Below are positions 1 through 9,869 of a DNA stretch of 64,000 nt, piece after piece. Position 1 is the stretch's first letter. Every line of letters starts with the position of its first letter. The notes beneath the pieces were generated by a model. The model was given only the letters and a program-made list of their open reading frames with translations, had not been told where the DNA came from and ran no database searches. The stretch comes from Sarcocystis neurona (taxonomy: Eukaryota > Apicomplexa > Conoidasida > Eucoccidiorida > Sarcocystidae). Both the position numbers and the translations under genes were made by a program. The stretch covers positions 3,166,266 through 3,230,265 of the forward strand of contig KL647294.1 of NCBI GenBank assembly GCA_000727475.1. The letters are read 5' to 3'.

Positions 1-73
1 GCTGTCTTGCAGAAATTTAACTTTGAAGGTCGTCTGTATGGAACTGTACACTATCCGCGACACGAAAACAGAT

Positions 74-234
74 GCACGTACATATAATGGCGTAGGCAAC
101 CGTGAAACTCCCTCTACAGCAGAAATGCACAACTGCTATTCATTTTTTGAATAAAGTACGTATACATACATGTAGTGGCGTGGGCTACTGTAGAACTCCG
201 TCTACAGCAAAAGCGGAGAACTGCTATTCATTTT
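74..234. repeat. Diverged tandem duplication, period 88 bp
   Basis: Two copies, about 74-150 and 162-234, share a GGCGT(A/G)GGC core, then AACTCC(C/G)TCTACAGCA, then ACTGCTATTCATTTT, all at a constant 88-bp offset. The copies differ by scattered substitutions, so the duplication is old. It overlaps no gene. Confidence 0.75.
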
Positions 235-1680
235 GAGAGGCTTAGCGAGTCTTCACCCGCTGCAGTGCCTGCTTTCGGTCCGCTTTTCTGTGGAGCGTGT
301 TGTGCATCATTGAGCACAGGTATGGCTTAGTCCAGTGAAAGTATGACGGTCGCTGTTTTTAGACGCTTCAGTGAGAAGTCGCTACATCTCGCATACGCAA
401 GGTGCACACTTTTCAGACACCGTTGCCGCCATCTGACTCTCTTTTTCCTTGTTCTCTCGTCCGTCTTGCTTGCTTACATCGTTGCAGGAGAGAGTGTTAT
501 GCGCTGAAAACCTCCACTGGCTTGGGCTTATGGTAGTCTGGTGGTAAACACTACACGCGGGCAGTCAGCCGTGCGGAATCCTGCGCCCGTCTTCGTCTGC
601 GGCCGACGTCCGCAGAATTCCTCACCTGTTCCATATTCTAATGTCGGGCACTACATGCAGGTAACAACGGCTTCTTTCTGGTAGCGCTTGACTGGAGGGA
701 CCTCTCACAATTCTGCCTTCGTCTAATTCTTCCGTAGTATTCATGTGAGATAGAAACGGGGTCTCTCACCCGTCCGCCTTCTAAAGACTGGTATCCTCTT
801 TCTCCAAAACGCCAAATGTTACTCTTCTGTTCTCACCTCAACTTCCTGTTGTCCGTTTAAAAAGTGCCACTTAAAAGGGTACCTTTAGGTGACTTTTTAC
901 TCTTACTTTTCCGGAGCTGTCTCTTTCCTTGAAGGTACTGGCATCACCCCGAGCAAGCGCCTGACGGCTAGCGGAGGTGGTCTCCCGACCCCCCGGCTAA
1001 CAATACCGTCTGGTCAAATATGGGTCCACCTTTCTTCTTCGCAAGTAGATATCAACCATATTTTTTGCCTACTATCTTCATCTTTTTTTAGCATGTGCCG
1101 TGAGAGCCGTTGTCGCACGCGCCACCGTCCTCACCTGTCTGCGCCGGTTCACATGCAGAATTATGCGCTCGATGAACCGTTTCTTACGTCACCGCGGCTT
1201 GTCTTCCCAGTAAGTTTTTTCCTGCCAGTCCCCGCCTTCTCGGTGTCAGGCGTTCTCTTGCTTACCGCCTTCCGCAACCTTTTGCCAGGCATTTCTGTTT
1301 CTCACTGCTGTAAGGATAAGCTATTCCGTCCCGGACTGCCTCTCTCGCTTCATTTTCGACGTTCCTCCCCTCCGTTTGCTATCCAGACTTTTTCCCAGTG
1401 CGTATACGTAGAGTCTAATTGGGCGACGCTACTGCGGCACAGCGTCAAGACTAGTCTGCGCCCGTTGGTCCCCTTTGTCCACATCTTCTCCTTGGGCCCT
1501 GAGTCCTTTTCTGGAAGTGTACACATACAGTCTGGGAGGCATATACAGTTTGGGAATTACGGTTCTGGTCGAGACACTTTCCCGTCCCCCGCTGAGGTGT
1601 AGTGCTCTCTCAAGACGTCTGATCCAGCAGTTGGGGACACATGCACGCTATGGCAGTTCCTTCGAGCATACTGCGCAATT

Positions 1681-1912
1681 GTGCCCGATCTACTGCGATT
1701 TAGCGGCTTACGTATTTTGCTCTGCGACTGGGGCCCCGTGTGTTGGCCTACCTGTCTAGCGCATTTCGGACGTCTTCTTTTCTGCGATTGTGTGCCCGAT
1801 CCATTGCGAATCAGCGGCTTGTGTATTTTGCCGTGCGACTGGGGCCCTGTTTGCTGCTCTGCCTGTTGCATCGTCTAGCGCGTATCGGACGCCCTCTTTC
1901 TTGCGGATGGAG
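1681..1912. repeat. Tandem duplication, period 111 bp
   Basis: Copy 1 (1681-1791) and copy 2 (1792 to about 1912) both begin GTGCCCGATC. Both then carry an AGCGGCTT(A/G)(C/T)GTATTTTG block, GTGCGACTGGGGCCC or its close variant, and a CGTCTAGCGC-like block followed by CGGACG. Substitutions and a short insertion separate them. No coding frame is preserved. Confidence 0.8.
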
Positions 1913-3011
1913 TCGTAACCGGTATACGCGAGCCTTGAAGTCGCCTCTCACAAATAACGTCTGAAGCGGTGGCCAAAGTCAAAATACGTCACACTCCTGC
2001 GCAGTTTGGTTGAATTTTGCTGGGACATCGTTGGGGGCAGCTGTCCTGCTGAAGTAGAGAGAAGCCATCCTTTATCCAGGTCAATAGGAACATTTCGGTA
2101 TTGGACGTGAAAAAGCTTGACGGCAAGTGTGGTCGGTCAGAGTGGCACGCACTATTCCACCTCTACTGCTTCCACGTACTTCCTGTACCACAAGAGACGA
2201 AGATGACAAAGACTGGCAGTGTTTCCTCCTTTCAACCATCACTTGCAGCGGCTGCAACCGTTCGACTTCCTCTGCAGCCTAAGCGGGTACTGGAGCGGCG
2301 ATGAGTTATTGCCTTACAGAATCACTGCGAGAATCTTTCTAATAGCTGCGCTGCCACTTCACTATACCTGTTCCCCGCCTACAGCTGGTGGAGCAGTCCC
2401 AGTAGGGACAGCAGCAGCATTTCAAAGACAGCAGAAGCTGCAGTCCAGGCAACAGTAACACCGCCAGCAGCACAGGGCAGCGGCGGCGCGGGAGACAGGG
2501 GGAGGAGGCGGTACAGTCACCGCGTCGCCCCGCTGGCTGGTGTCAAGATTGCTCGTATTTCCAGGGGCAGACCCTACCGAGCAAGTAACGGCGTCGGAGA
2601 ATCAGAGCTTCAAGAGCTGCTGCTTCTGCTGCTCTTCGTGTGATTCCGCTGCAGTGACTGGGCAGCTGCTATTGCTGCTAATGCAGCCGCGAGTCAAACG
2701 GATGCTCCCGTGACTCGGGAAGGGGTGGCAGCAGCAGGATAGCACCGGAAACAGAACACAGGTTTCCTTTTCTTACATAGACATGCGTAAGTCGTTGTGC
2801 ACGTATGGACGATGTGCGTGTCCGTCCAACTGGAGCGAGACGAAGCAACAGTCGCCGTTGTCGGTGGTAGCAAAGGCGACGGGGTCGCAGCGGGGACAGC
2901 TACGAAGGACGGTGAACAAGTTCGGACAAAGGCACGTGCAGATGCCTTTTACATACGGGTGTCTAGCTCCTCGTGCGTGTTTCTGTGGTAGTTAAAGCGG
3001 TTTTTTTCTGG

Positions 3012-6000
3012 ATGATGAATGGAATGCATACTGCATCGCACGGTGTGGGTCCGCTTCTACGAGAAGGTGCGGCGAAGGAGGACGACGCAGACTCTTCGCC
3101 AGGGGGACTTCTGCCGGAGAAAGGGCTGCTTGACACCGGTTCTCCGTCCTCACGGCAGCTGGAGGAAGCCGACCAGCACCGAACGCTGCAATCAGAACAG
3201 CAAGAGCGCCCTGCCCACCCCCAGGAGGACCACGGAGTCCAGCAGGTGCAGAAGCATGCGTTCTTGTGGGGCCCGCAGCTGCAGAGTTTTCCCCCTCCTG
3301 TCACGCAGGACGGCGACTGCGTGCGTATTCGACTAGGCAGGGCAGACGGGCGTGCTGCCGCGCTCGATACGGCGTCCTTGGCCACCAGCAGCAGCAGCCC
3401 GTGCAAGCTGCAGCCCCCCGCAGGATGCAGTCCCTCGCCCAGCGACAGCAACAGCGGCAGCAGCCTCTTCTGTGTCAGCAACAGGGACCCCTGCAGCAGC
3501 GGGGACGGACCTGTGAGAAGCCCGGAAGACAGCAGGACCAGCGACAGAGAGCTACACGGCCGTAGCAGCAGGACACTTCATCAGACCAGCAGCCAGGCCG
3601 TCCACAGCACCAACAGCAGTAGCACAGGAGTCGCTGAAACCGCACGGTCAGACGAGGGCACTTGTGCGAGCGGTGGCGCTTCGTGTGGTGCAGACACCTG
3701 CGCTGGTTTACCCACCCTGTCAAAGCCGGACTGCGGGGGGAAGCAAATGCTAGAGGCAACAGTGACGGAAGGTTCCACTGCGGTTACGAGAGGCAGCACG
3801 CAGCAGAGTTCTTTACTTTTTTCTTCGCGGCGGCCGCAGCTCAGCGAGGCTGTTGTGCAGCAGCGTAGAACTCAGGCAGCGGCTCCCGCGCTTGCGTTTT
3901 CTCGTGCAGCGGAACCCGCTGAAGTAAAGGAAGGCCCTGCCCGCAGCTCCCCAACAGCCTCGACGTCGGACCGTGGAGTTGCAGCTGCTGTGTGTGTTGC
4001 TGTGTCTGATGTTGCTGTCTCCGCTGCAGCAGCTGCCGACTGCCGGGCTGTCGTTGGCGGTGATGCAGATTTGAACGAACGCGCTGCTGCTGCTGCAGCA
4101 GCGAACAGGACAGCTTTTGGCAGCTTTGTTGCTGGTCACCAGGTAGACGACGTCAACGCGAGGGCGCGTGATGCTGTGACTGCCCGCGCGGGAGAAGAAA
4201 GAGACGCAGACGAGTCGCAGCAGCGGCTGCAAGGGCAAACGATACGCGGGCAACAGCATCAGCTGTTGCACAAGACGGTACAGGAGAAGAAGGTGGAGCA
4301 GCAGCAGCGGCAACAGCAGCAGTTGTGGCACCGCGTTCTGAACGAGGAGGAGAAGGAGGACGAGGAGCAGCAGCAGCGTCGGCGACAGCAGCGGCTGCTG
4401 CACGGGAAGCCGGGGAAACGAGAGGAGGAGCAGTCAGAGCAGCACCGTCAACAGCAGCCGCTCTGCCCAGGGGTAAGGACCCCATCAGTGAGTCCGCTGG
4501 AACAGATGCTGCTTTCTAATTCACTAGCGACAGGGCGGGCGCAGCGAACTCCTGTTGGACTGCGAGAGCAGATCAGCTTGTCCTCCACAGCTTCGCCTGC
4601 TGCCGCGGCTGGAACTGCCTTTGCGGAAGAGAGATATGGATGTTCCATCAGCAGCAGCCGCAAAAGCAGCATTTCTGATGTTCATTTGAGTAGGGCTGCC
4701 ACGGCCGACACTGCTGCGACGATGCCGGAGCAGCACCAGCAGGTACCTGCGAGACAGGGCCGTGCTGCAGCTGAGGGTGGCGCTGCTGCTACAGTGTGCG
4801 GGGACCGGCGCGTTGCCGCCCTGCTCACGCTGCCCGCTTCGGCTGCTGCGCTCTTCCGGGATGACGACGTTCCTTCCGCGGCAGCTGCAGCAGCAGCCCC
4901 TCTGGTCTCACCTGCAGCAGCGCGCGCAGGAGACGCAGCGCCTGGCGAAAGAACGCTCCTCGCCGCAGGGCAATCAAAGGCAGCAGCAGCAGTACCGGGC
5001 CGGCTAACAGCAGAAACAACACCAGACGCTGCGACAGGGCATACGGCGTCAACAGGAGGGCAGCCAACAGCAGCAGCAGCGGACTTGCCAGGAGCAGCAG
5101 CAGCAGCGGGGCAGTCGTCACAAGCGACGGCGACGGCTGCAGCAACAGTGAAAAAGGAGGAGGAGAACAGCCCAGGTGTGGGGAAAAAGGGAGGCTCTTG
5201 CGAGACGACCTGTGCTGCAGGGATGAGAAGAACGTCGTACGCAGTCAACAAAAGCGACAGCAGCACCACCGGCAACGCGTCCAAGTTTCACCGGGGGAGC
5301 AGCTTCGATAGACAGCCCGTAGCGCCAGGGTTTTTCGTTGAAAGACCTGCTGCGACGGCAGGAAGCGTGGAGTGCGCTGCTGTGGCTGCTGGACATCGTC
5401 ACCTACTGTCTTCGGAGTGCGTCGCAGCACCTGCCGCTGCTGCGGTGCATCCGCTCATGTCAGACTGCGCTGCTCCTGCGCCGACGGTGACGCATCATCT
5501 TTTATCCTCAGCTTTCTCGCCTGCTGCTGACGAAGAAGAAAAAAGCGAGGAACTCGGCCCGATGCTCGGCGGCGTAGAGGAACAGGAGTCACCTGCGACG
5601 GTGGCAGCAGCAGCATCTTCTGCCACACCAGCAGCACCCGGAAGCCCTGCAGGTGCAGCAGCACGCGGAAGCCCTGCAGTGCCGACAGCGGCAGGGACGT
5701 CCGCCAGGGCAACATTAGGAGAGGAAAGGAGAACTCTGGAAGCAGCAACGCCAACCGAGCACCGAGCAGCTGCGGAGGACTGTTCCACGGCCGAGGACCA
5801 GCTGAAGAGGTGGGGGGCAGATGTCGCGTCGACGGAATCCGAAGACACGGAAGACGCGGCAGCAACGTGTGGAGGTAGAGGAGAGGCAAAGAGAGACGAG
5901 ACAGGCGAAGGAACTCCAAAGGTGACGGCAGCACTTGGAGAGACACCGCAGCGGTTGTACACTGGAACAGAGGGAGAATCCGCGTGCCCGGAGGGAAGCG

Positions 6001-9000
6001 GGTCTGGCACACGGAGTGTGGAAAACTCGTCTGCTGCTGCTGCTCTTGCAGCTGATCCTTCTGCGGCTGCTGCTCGGTTATTTTCGCCTCCTTTCACGGC
6101 TGCCGGTCCTTCTTCAGTTTCGTCTTCGCCGGCTGCCTGTGTGTCTCCGCCTGTTTCCGCTTCCCCAGCTGCGTCTGCTTCTCCAGCTGCTTCTGCTTCC
6201 CCGCCTGCGTCGTCTGCGTCTCCAGCCGCTTCTGCGTCTCCGGCTGCGTCTGCTTCTCCTGCTGCCTCTGGTTCACCAGTTGGTGGTCCTCCTGCAGGTC
6301 TGCTGCATGGGAAGGCAATCGGAGGCACGTCTGCTGCGTTGGCAGCGACGCGTCGACGCCTTCAGCTGCTGGCAGCAGCAGACCCACAGCAGATGGTGTC
6401 TTCACTAATGCATCCCCGCGACCAAGAGAGTCGGCGTTTTCTGCAGCAGGTGCAGCAGAATTCAGCAGCAGCAGCAACTGGAGGGCGTGTGGGTGTGGAC
6501 TGCAGTAGTAGCGACACAACGGCGCAGAGTGGTGCCGCTGCGGAGGCGGAAGCAGCTGCTGGACCTGCAGCTGCAGCAGCGCAGCAGCGGCAAGATGACA
6601 GGGGAGCCACAGGAAAACTCAGAACACCAGCAGTAGCAGAGGGGAGTTTTGGAAGTCTCGGCAGCTGGTCTTGGAGAGGAGGCGGCACTGCTACAGTAGC
6701 CGCAACAGCAGAACAACAGCAGCAGCAACAACAGCCAGTAGGTGCGGCTTCGCGGTTCTTGCGAGCTTTCCAGTTCAGCCTTCCGAGTCTGCGAGGGGCT
6801 TCTGGTGTCACGCAGGAGCCCCAGGCACCGCAGCAGCAGCGACACGAGTTACAGCAGCGAGGAGCTGCTCTCCATCAGTCCGAAAAGGAGTCCACGTCTC
6901 AAGATGCAGCAGCAGCAGCATCTGAGGAGGGAGGAGCAGGGGCTGCGGGCGGAGCAGCTGATGCAGCAGCAGGGGGGAAGTGGAGCGATGGAGTTACAGA
7001 GTTTGAGCGCCTGCTGGAGCAGCAGCAGCACCGGCGTCAGCACCAGCAGGGGAAGCCTGGTGTTGAAAAAGCTGCTGCAACGACTACAGGCGCTGCGGGG
7101 ACGAGGCCGGTTGTGGCAGCGGAAGAAACGACGGCTCCGTCGATAACACCGGCAGCAGCAGAAGGGAAGACGTCCTCGCCAGCACCAGAAGGGACAAGGT
7201 TCGGGGCATTCCAGGTGGGAAGTACGACCGCAACATCAGCACTGCCTTCTTTTGGCGATGTGGACCGGCGCGTGCACGGTCGTTCTCCTGAAAAGTTGCA
7301 TGCTCAGCAACCTGCTTCTGGTGGAGAAGTTGCCGCCGTCCCTCCAGACGCTGGTGCTGCTGTTTCTACTCCCCGCGTCGACAGCGCCGGTTCCAGTGTG
7401 TGGGGGGCCGATGCAGCCGCCGCTCCTGGGAGTGCCGCTGTTGGTCCTGGTGCTGCTTTGCCTGCTGCGGGTGCTACTGTTGCTGCCGCTGCCGGCGTTG
7501 CAGCTCCTGCTGCCGTCGCCGGTCGTAATGACTCTTCTGCAGGGTGTGTCTCCGCGGCCGCGTCCGTCACACCTTCCGCTGCTGCTGACGGCACCAGCCG
7601 CTCTCCCCTCCACTCACTTCCACGTGTTGCTCCTGTTGCTGGGAGCAGCAGCAGCAGTGAAACGGCTGCTGGCTCTGCTGCGGGTATCGGCAACGCCGCC
7701 GCGGCTGCACCGGGAATGAGCACGAAGCCGCGGACGCCGTATAATGTGTTTCTGGACCGCCTGAAGCATCCGTCTTGCACTGCGGTCGTTGCAGCAGTGC
7801 GCCGGTTTGTCGAGACGTTCCCTCATCGTCTTTCGAGAGAGGAAGCCGCGCGGCTGTTGCATCCTTTCCTGACTCAGACGCAGGCAGCGCTGCTGGAAGC
7901 TGAGGTGTTTGCTGCGGCAGCAGCAGGAAATCCAGCGGAGCAGCAGCAGGTGATGGAGGGGCTGGAACGGTTTGTTGTACAGAAGCTGTACGGGCTGCTG
8001 TGGCGAGAAACTGAGGACGACGCGCGAGAAAACGCGTACCTGCGGAAGAAGATTGCCTGCTTGAGAACGTGGGTGCAGCTGCATCACCTCGAAGTGCCTC
8101 CGCTAGAGAATGCGGCGGCGCTGCTGCAGCTTGGGAAGAGAGAAATTCAGCGACTTGACAAAGTCAAGTGTCCTCGCGATAAGATTATTCTTATCCTGAA
8201 TTGCTGCCGAGTGATTATCGCTGTTCTCGATGCTGCCAGAAAAGCGACAGATCCCCAGGCACCTCCACCTGCAGCAGACGACCTGCTGCCCTTGCTTATT
8301 TTCGTGCTGCTGCAGGCGAGACCCCCGGCCCTGCACTCTCACGTCCAGTTTATCGCTTGCTTCCGTCATCCCTCTCGTCTCGTCAGTGAAGAAGCGTACT
8401 TCTTCACGCACTTTTGCTCTGCTGTGGAGTTCATCAAGGCTGTAGGGCGACCGGGGGTGTCGCTGAATATTGCTGCAGAGGAGTATGAGGCACACATGCT
8501 AAGGGCCGAAGCTGAGTATCTCATCACAGAAAAAGCCGAAAATGCTGGTACTGCTTCACAACCAGCTGGCGCTGCTCCTGCTGCTGTCACAGATGCTCTG
8601 GCTGCTGGTGGTCCTTCCGATGCTGCTGCTGCTGGTGGTGCACGTGGGGCGACCCCAGCAACCCCGGGGGCTGCTAGTGAAAGAGAAGGAGAGAGAAGCG
8701 AAGAGGGAGGGCGGGTACAGCAGGGTGAGGCTCAGGAGAGGAACACGCATCAGCAGACCAAGACTCACGACAAAAGTGTTGTGGAGCAGCACCTGCAGGA
8801 ACAAACGCATGGCGACCAGCAGCGGCAGGAGGTGCAGCAAGACGTGAATAGGGTAAGTGAAGAGCAGGGAGGTCGTGATGCTGGCGTTTCCGTGTGTCAA
8901 CAACGAGAACCTGCTGCTTCAACTGCCTTTCCTAACGAAACGTCTGTGGTAGTAGCAGGAGGAGCTGCTGCTGCCGCAGAGGCTGAAAAGGAAGATCGAG

Positions 9001-9869
9001 AGGATTTGAACAGAGAGGAAGGCAAGCGGCGAGGTGTGCGGGCAGCTGCACTGCAGCACAGGAAGAGTTCCAGGGACGTGGGGACAGATGGCGGGGAAGG
9101 CAAAGTTGGTGGTGGGCCTATTCGTGCTCGTGATCGAGTGGGAAATGGCGGGACTCTTGTGCAAGCAGGTGGTGAGACTGCAGCTTTGGGAGAGAGAGCA
9201 GAGGACGACGGATCAGCGTTCGACGATGCTTCTGCGACAGGAAGAAGCGAAAGAGATGCCAAGAAAAATGCCGCCGTTGTTGCTGAAGTGGGGGTGGAGC
9301 TTACAAAAGATCCAGCGGACCGCGCAGAAATAACCGCGCCGGTAGCCCTTGCTGCTGCTGCGTCCGCTCTGTCCACACTAGAGCATCTGTCAGCTGCTGC
9401 GGGTCCGTCTCCCACCGCAGCAGACAGCCGCGCTGCTGCTGCTGCACCAGCCTCTCCTCCTGCCGCCGCTGCTGCTCAGAAGACAGACGCAAATGCAGCG
9501 GCAGAGGGTGGAGGAGGAGTTCGCGCAGCACCGCAAAGGAGCCGGCCGCATCCGGAGCAGTATGTGCTTTCTCCACAGGAGCAGCAGCGGCGACGCCGGC
9601 AGCAGCTACAGCAGGAGCAACAGCAGCAGCAACAGCGGGCAGCGCTAGCGGCATTACATGCCCAGCTGCAGGCTGCTCCAAAGACATTCCGAAGCATGCA
9701 CGGCGCTGGCGAGCTCCGTCTCGCAGAAGTCCCGCTGTTGCTGCGAGAATACCGTCACCTGTGTGACCTTGTGCAGCGCGCTGCGGCGGTGGTCGAGCAG
9801 CAGATGCAGCAAAGCGAAGGCTCCCACGAAGGTGAAAAGAAGGAAACGTGGTGGTCGAGGCACGCGTAA
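3012..9869 (+). CDS. VPS9 domain-containing protein (putative Rab5-type guanine nucleotide exchange factor)
   Basis: The protein is predicted to load GTP onto Rab5-class GTPases on endosome-like compartments. In related coccidia that route feeds micronemes and rhoptries. One open frame gives 2285 aa from the first in-frame ATG (3012). The open frame itself extends a little upstream without an ATG. The conserved block lies at about residues 1575-1830. It starts with a helical segment (VFLDRLKHP), reaches the typical KCPRDKIILILNCCRVI segment near residue 1719, then ADDLLPLLIFVLLQA and SEEAYFFTHFCSAVEFI. The Asp pair at 1756-1757 and the Tyr near 1796 match the VPS9 residues that contact the Rab switch regions. 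The rest is homopolymeric Ala, Gln, Ser and Glu, with a Gln-rich coiled-coil-like C-terminus. VPS9 proteins are usually a few hundred to about 1000 aa, so most of this length is low-complexity insertion. Introns inside the repetitive part, or upstream exons in 2340-2715, cannot be excluded. Confidence 0.85.
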   Translation: MMNGMHTASHGVGPLLREGAAKEDDADSSPGGLLPEKGLLDTGSPSSRQLEEADQHRTLQSEQQERPAHPQEDHGVQQVQKHAFLWGPQLQSFPPPVTQDGDCVRIRLGRADGRAAALDTASLATSSSSPCKLQPPAGCSPSPSDSNSGSSLFCVSNRDPCSSGDGPVRSPEDSRTSDRELHGRSSRTLHQTSSQAVHSTNSSSTGVAETARSDEGTCASGGASCGADTCAGLPTLSKPDCGGKQMLEATVTEGSTAVTRGSTQQSSLLFSSRRPQLSEAVVQQRRTQAAAPALAFSRAAEPAEVKEGPARSSPTASTSDRGVAAAVCVAVSDVAVSAAAAADCRAVVGGDADLNERAAAAAAANRTAFGSFVAGHQVDDVNARARDAVTARAGEERDADESQQRLQGQTIRGQQHQLLHKTVQEKKVEQQQRQQQQLWHRVLNEEEKEDEEQQQRRRQQRLLHGKPGKREEEQSEQHRQQQPLCPGVRTPSVSPLEQMLLSNSLATGRAQRTPVGLREQISLSSTASPAAAAGTAFAEERYGCSISSSRKSSISDVHLSRAATADTAATMPEQHQQVPARQGRAAAEGGAAATVCGDRRVAALLTLPASAAALFRDDDVPSAAAAAAAPLVSPAAARAGDAAPGERTLLAAGQSKAAAAVPGRLTAETTPDAATGHTASTGGQPTAAAADLPGAAAAAGQSSQATATAAATVKKEEENSPGVGKKGGSCETTCAAGMRRTSYAVNKSDSSTTGNASKFHRGSSFDRQPVAPGFFVERPAATAGSVECAAVAAGHRHLLSSECVAAPAAAAVHPLMSDCAAPAPTVTHHLLSSAFSPAADEEEKSEELGPMLGGVEEQESPATVAAAASSATPAAPGSPAGAAARGSPAVPTAAGTSARATLGEERRTLEAATPTEHRAAAEDCSTAEDQLKRWGADVASTESEDTEDAAATCGGRGEAKRDETGEGTPKVTAALGETPQRLYTGTEGESACPEGSGSGTRSVENSSAAAALAADPSAAAARLFSPPFTAAGPSSVSSSPAACVSPPVSASPAASASPAASASPPASSASPAASASPAASASPAASGSPVGGPPAGLLHGKAIGGTSAALAATRRRLQLLAAADPQQMVSSLMHPRDQESRRFLQQVQQNSAAAATGGRVGVDCSSSDTTAQSGAAAEAEAAAGPAAAAAQQRQDDRGATGKLRTPAVAEGSFGSLGSWSWRGGGTATVAATAEQQQQQQQPVGAASRFLRAFQFSLPSLRGASGVTQEPQAPQQQRHELQQRGAALHQSEKESTSQDAAAAASEEGGAGAAGGAADAAAGGKWSDGVTEFERLLEQQQHRRQHQQGKPGVEKAAATTTGAAGTRPVVAAEETTAPSITPAAAEGKTSSPAPEGTRFGAFQVGSTTATSALPSFGDVDRRVHGRSPEKLHAQQPASGGEVAAVPPDAGAAVSTPRVDSAGSSVWGADAAAAPGSAAVGPGAALPAAGATVAAAAGVAAPAAVAGRNDSSAGCVSAAASVTPSAAADGTSRSPLHSLPRVAPVAGSSSSSETAAGSAAGIGNAAAAAPGMSTKPRTPYNVFLDRLKHPSCTAVVAAVRRFVETFPHRLSREEAARLLHPFLTQTQAALLEAEVFAAAAAGNPAEQQQVMEGLERFVVQKLYGLLWRETEDDARENAYLRKKIACLRTWVQLHHLEVPPLENAAALLQLGKREIQRLDKVKCPRDKIILILNCCRVIIAVLDAARKATDPQAPPPAADDLLPLLIFVLLQARPPALHSHVQFIACFRHPSRLVSEEAYFFTHFCSAVEFIKAVGRPGVSLNIAAEEYEAHMLRAEAEYLITEKAENAGTASQPAGAAPAAVTDALAAGGPSDAAAAGGARGATPATPGAASEREGERSEEGGRVQQGEAQERNTHQQTKTHDKSVVEQHLQEQTHGDQQRQEVQQDVNRVSEEQGGRDAGVSVCQQREPAASTAFPNETSVVVAGGAAAAAEAEKEDREDLNREEGKRRGVRAAALQHRKSSRDVGTDGGEGKVGGGPIRARDRVGNGGTLVQAGGETAALGERAEDDGSAFDDASATGRSERDAKKNAAVVAEVGVELTKDPADRAEITAPVALAAAASALSTLEHLSAAAGPSPTAADSRAAAAAPASPPAAAAAQKTDANAAAEGGGGVRAAPQRSRPHPEQYVLSPQEQQRRRRQQLQQEQQQQQQRAALAALHAQLQAAPKTFRSMHGAGELRLAEVPLLLREYRHLCDLVQRAAAVVEQQMQQSEGSHEGEKKETWWSRHA
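6142..6274 (+). repeat. 18-bp Ser-Pro-Ala tandem repeat inside the VPS9 gene
   Basis: About six degenerate 18-bp units encode (S-P-A-A-S-A)n with one longer unit (SPPASSA). The codons vary between units (TCT/TCC, GCT/GCG/GCC) while the peptide is kept. The antisense frame reads as an acidic Gly/Glu/Ala/Asp repeat and is a shadow. Confidence 0.8.

Larger units (their letters stand above)
1..3011. other. Region upstream of the VPS9 gene
   Basis: There is no recognisable gene here. The region holds two diverged tandem duplications (listed separately) and pyrimidine-rich sequence. A plus-strand frame at 889-1602 is open for 237 codons but starts at GTG and matches nothing I know. Between about 2340 and 2715 the sequence becomes CAG/GCA-rich and coding-like on the plus strand. 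For example, a frame from about 2457 to 2714 encodes a Gly-rich then Thr/Ser-rich stretch. This could be an upstream exon or 5' UTR of the VPS9 gene that starts at 3012. Confidence 0.5.

Noticed and set aside
889..1602. A 237-codon plus-strand frame
   Set aside because: It starts at GTG with no early ATG, is Ser/Pro/Phe-rich from pyrimidine-rich DNA and has no motif. It is noted as a weak possibility only.
5495..6328. A 277-codon acidic minus-strand frame
   Set aside because: It is the antisense shadow of the Ser-Pro-Ala and Ala runs in the VPS9 gene.
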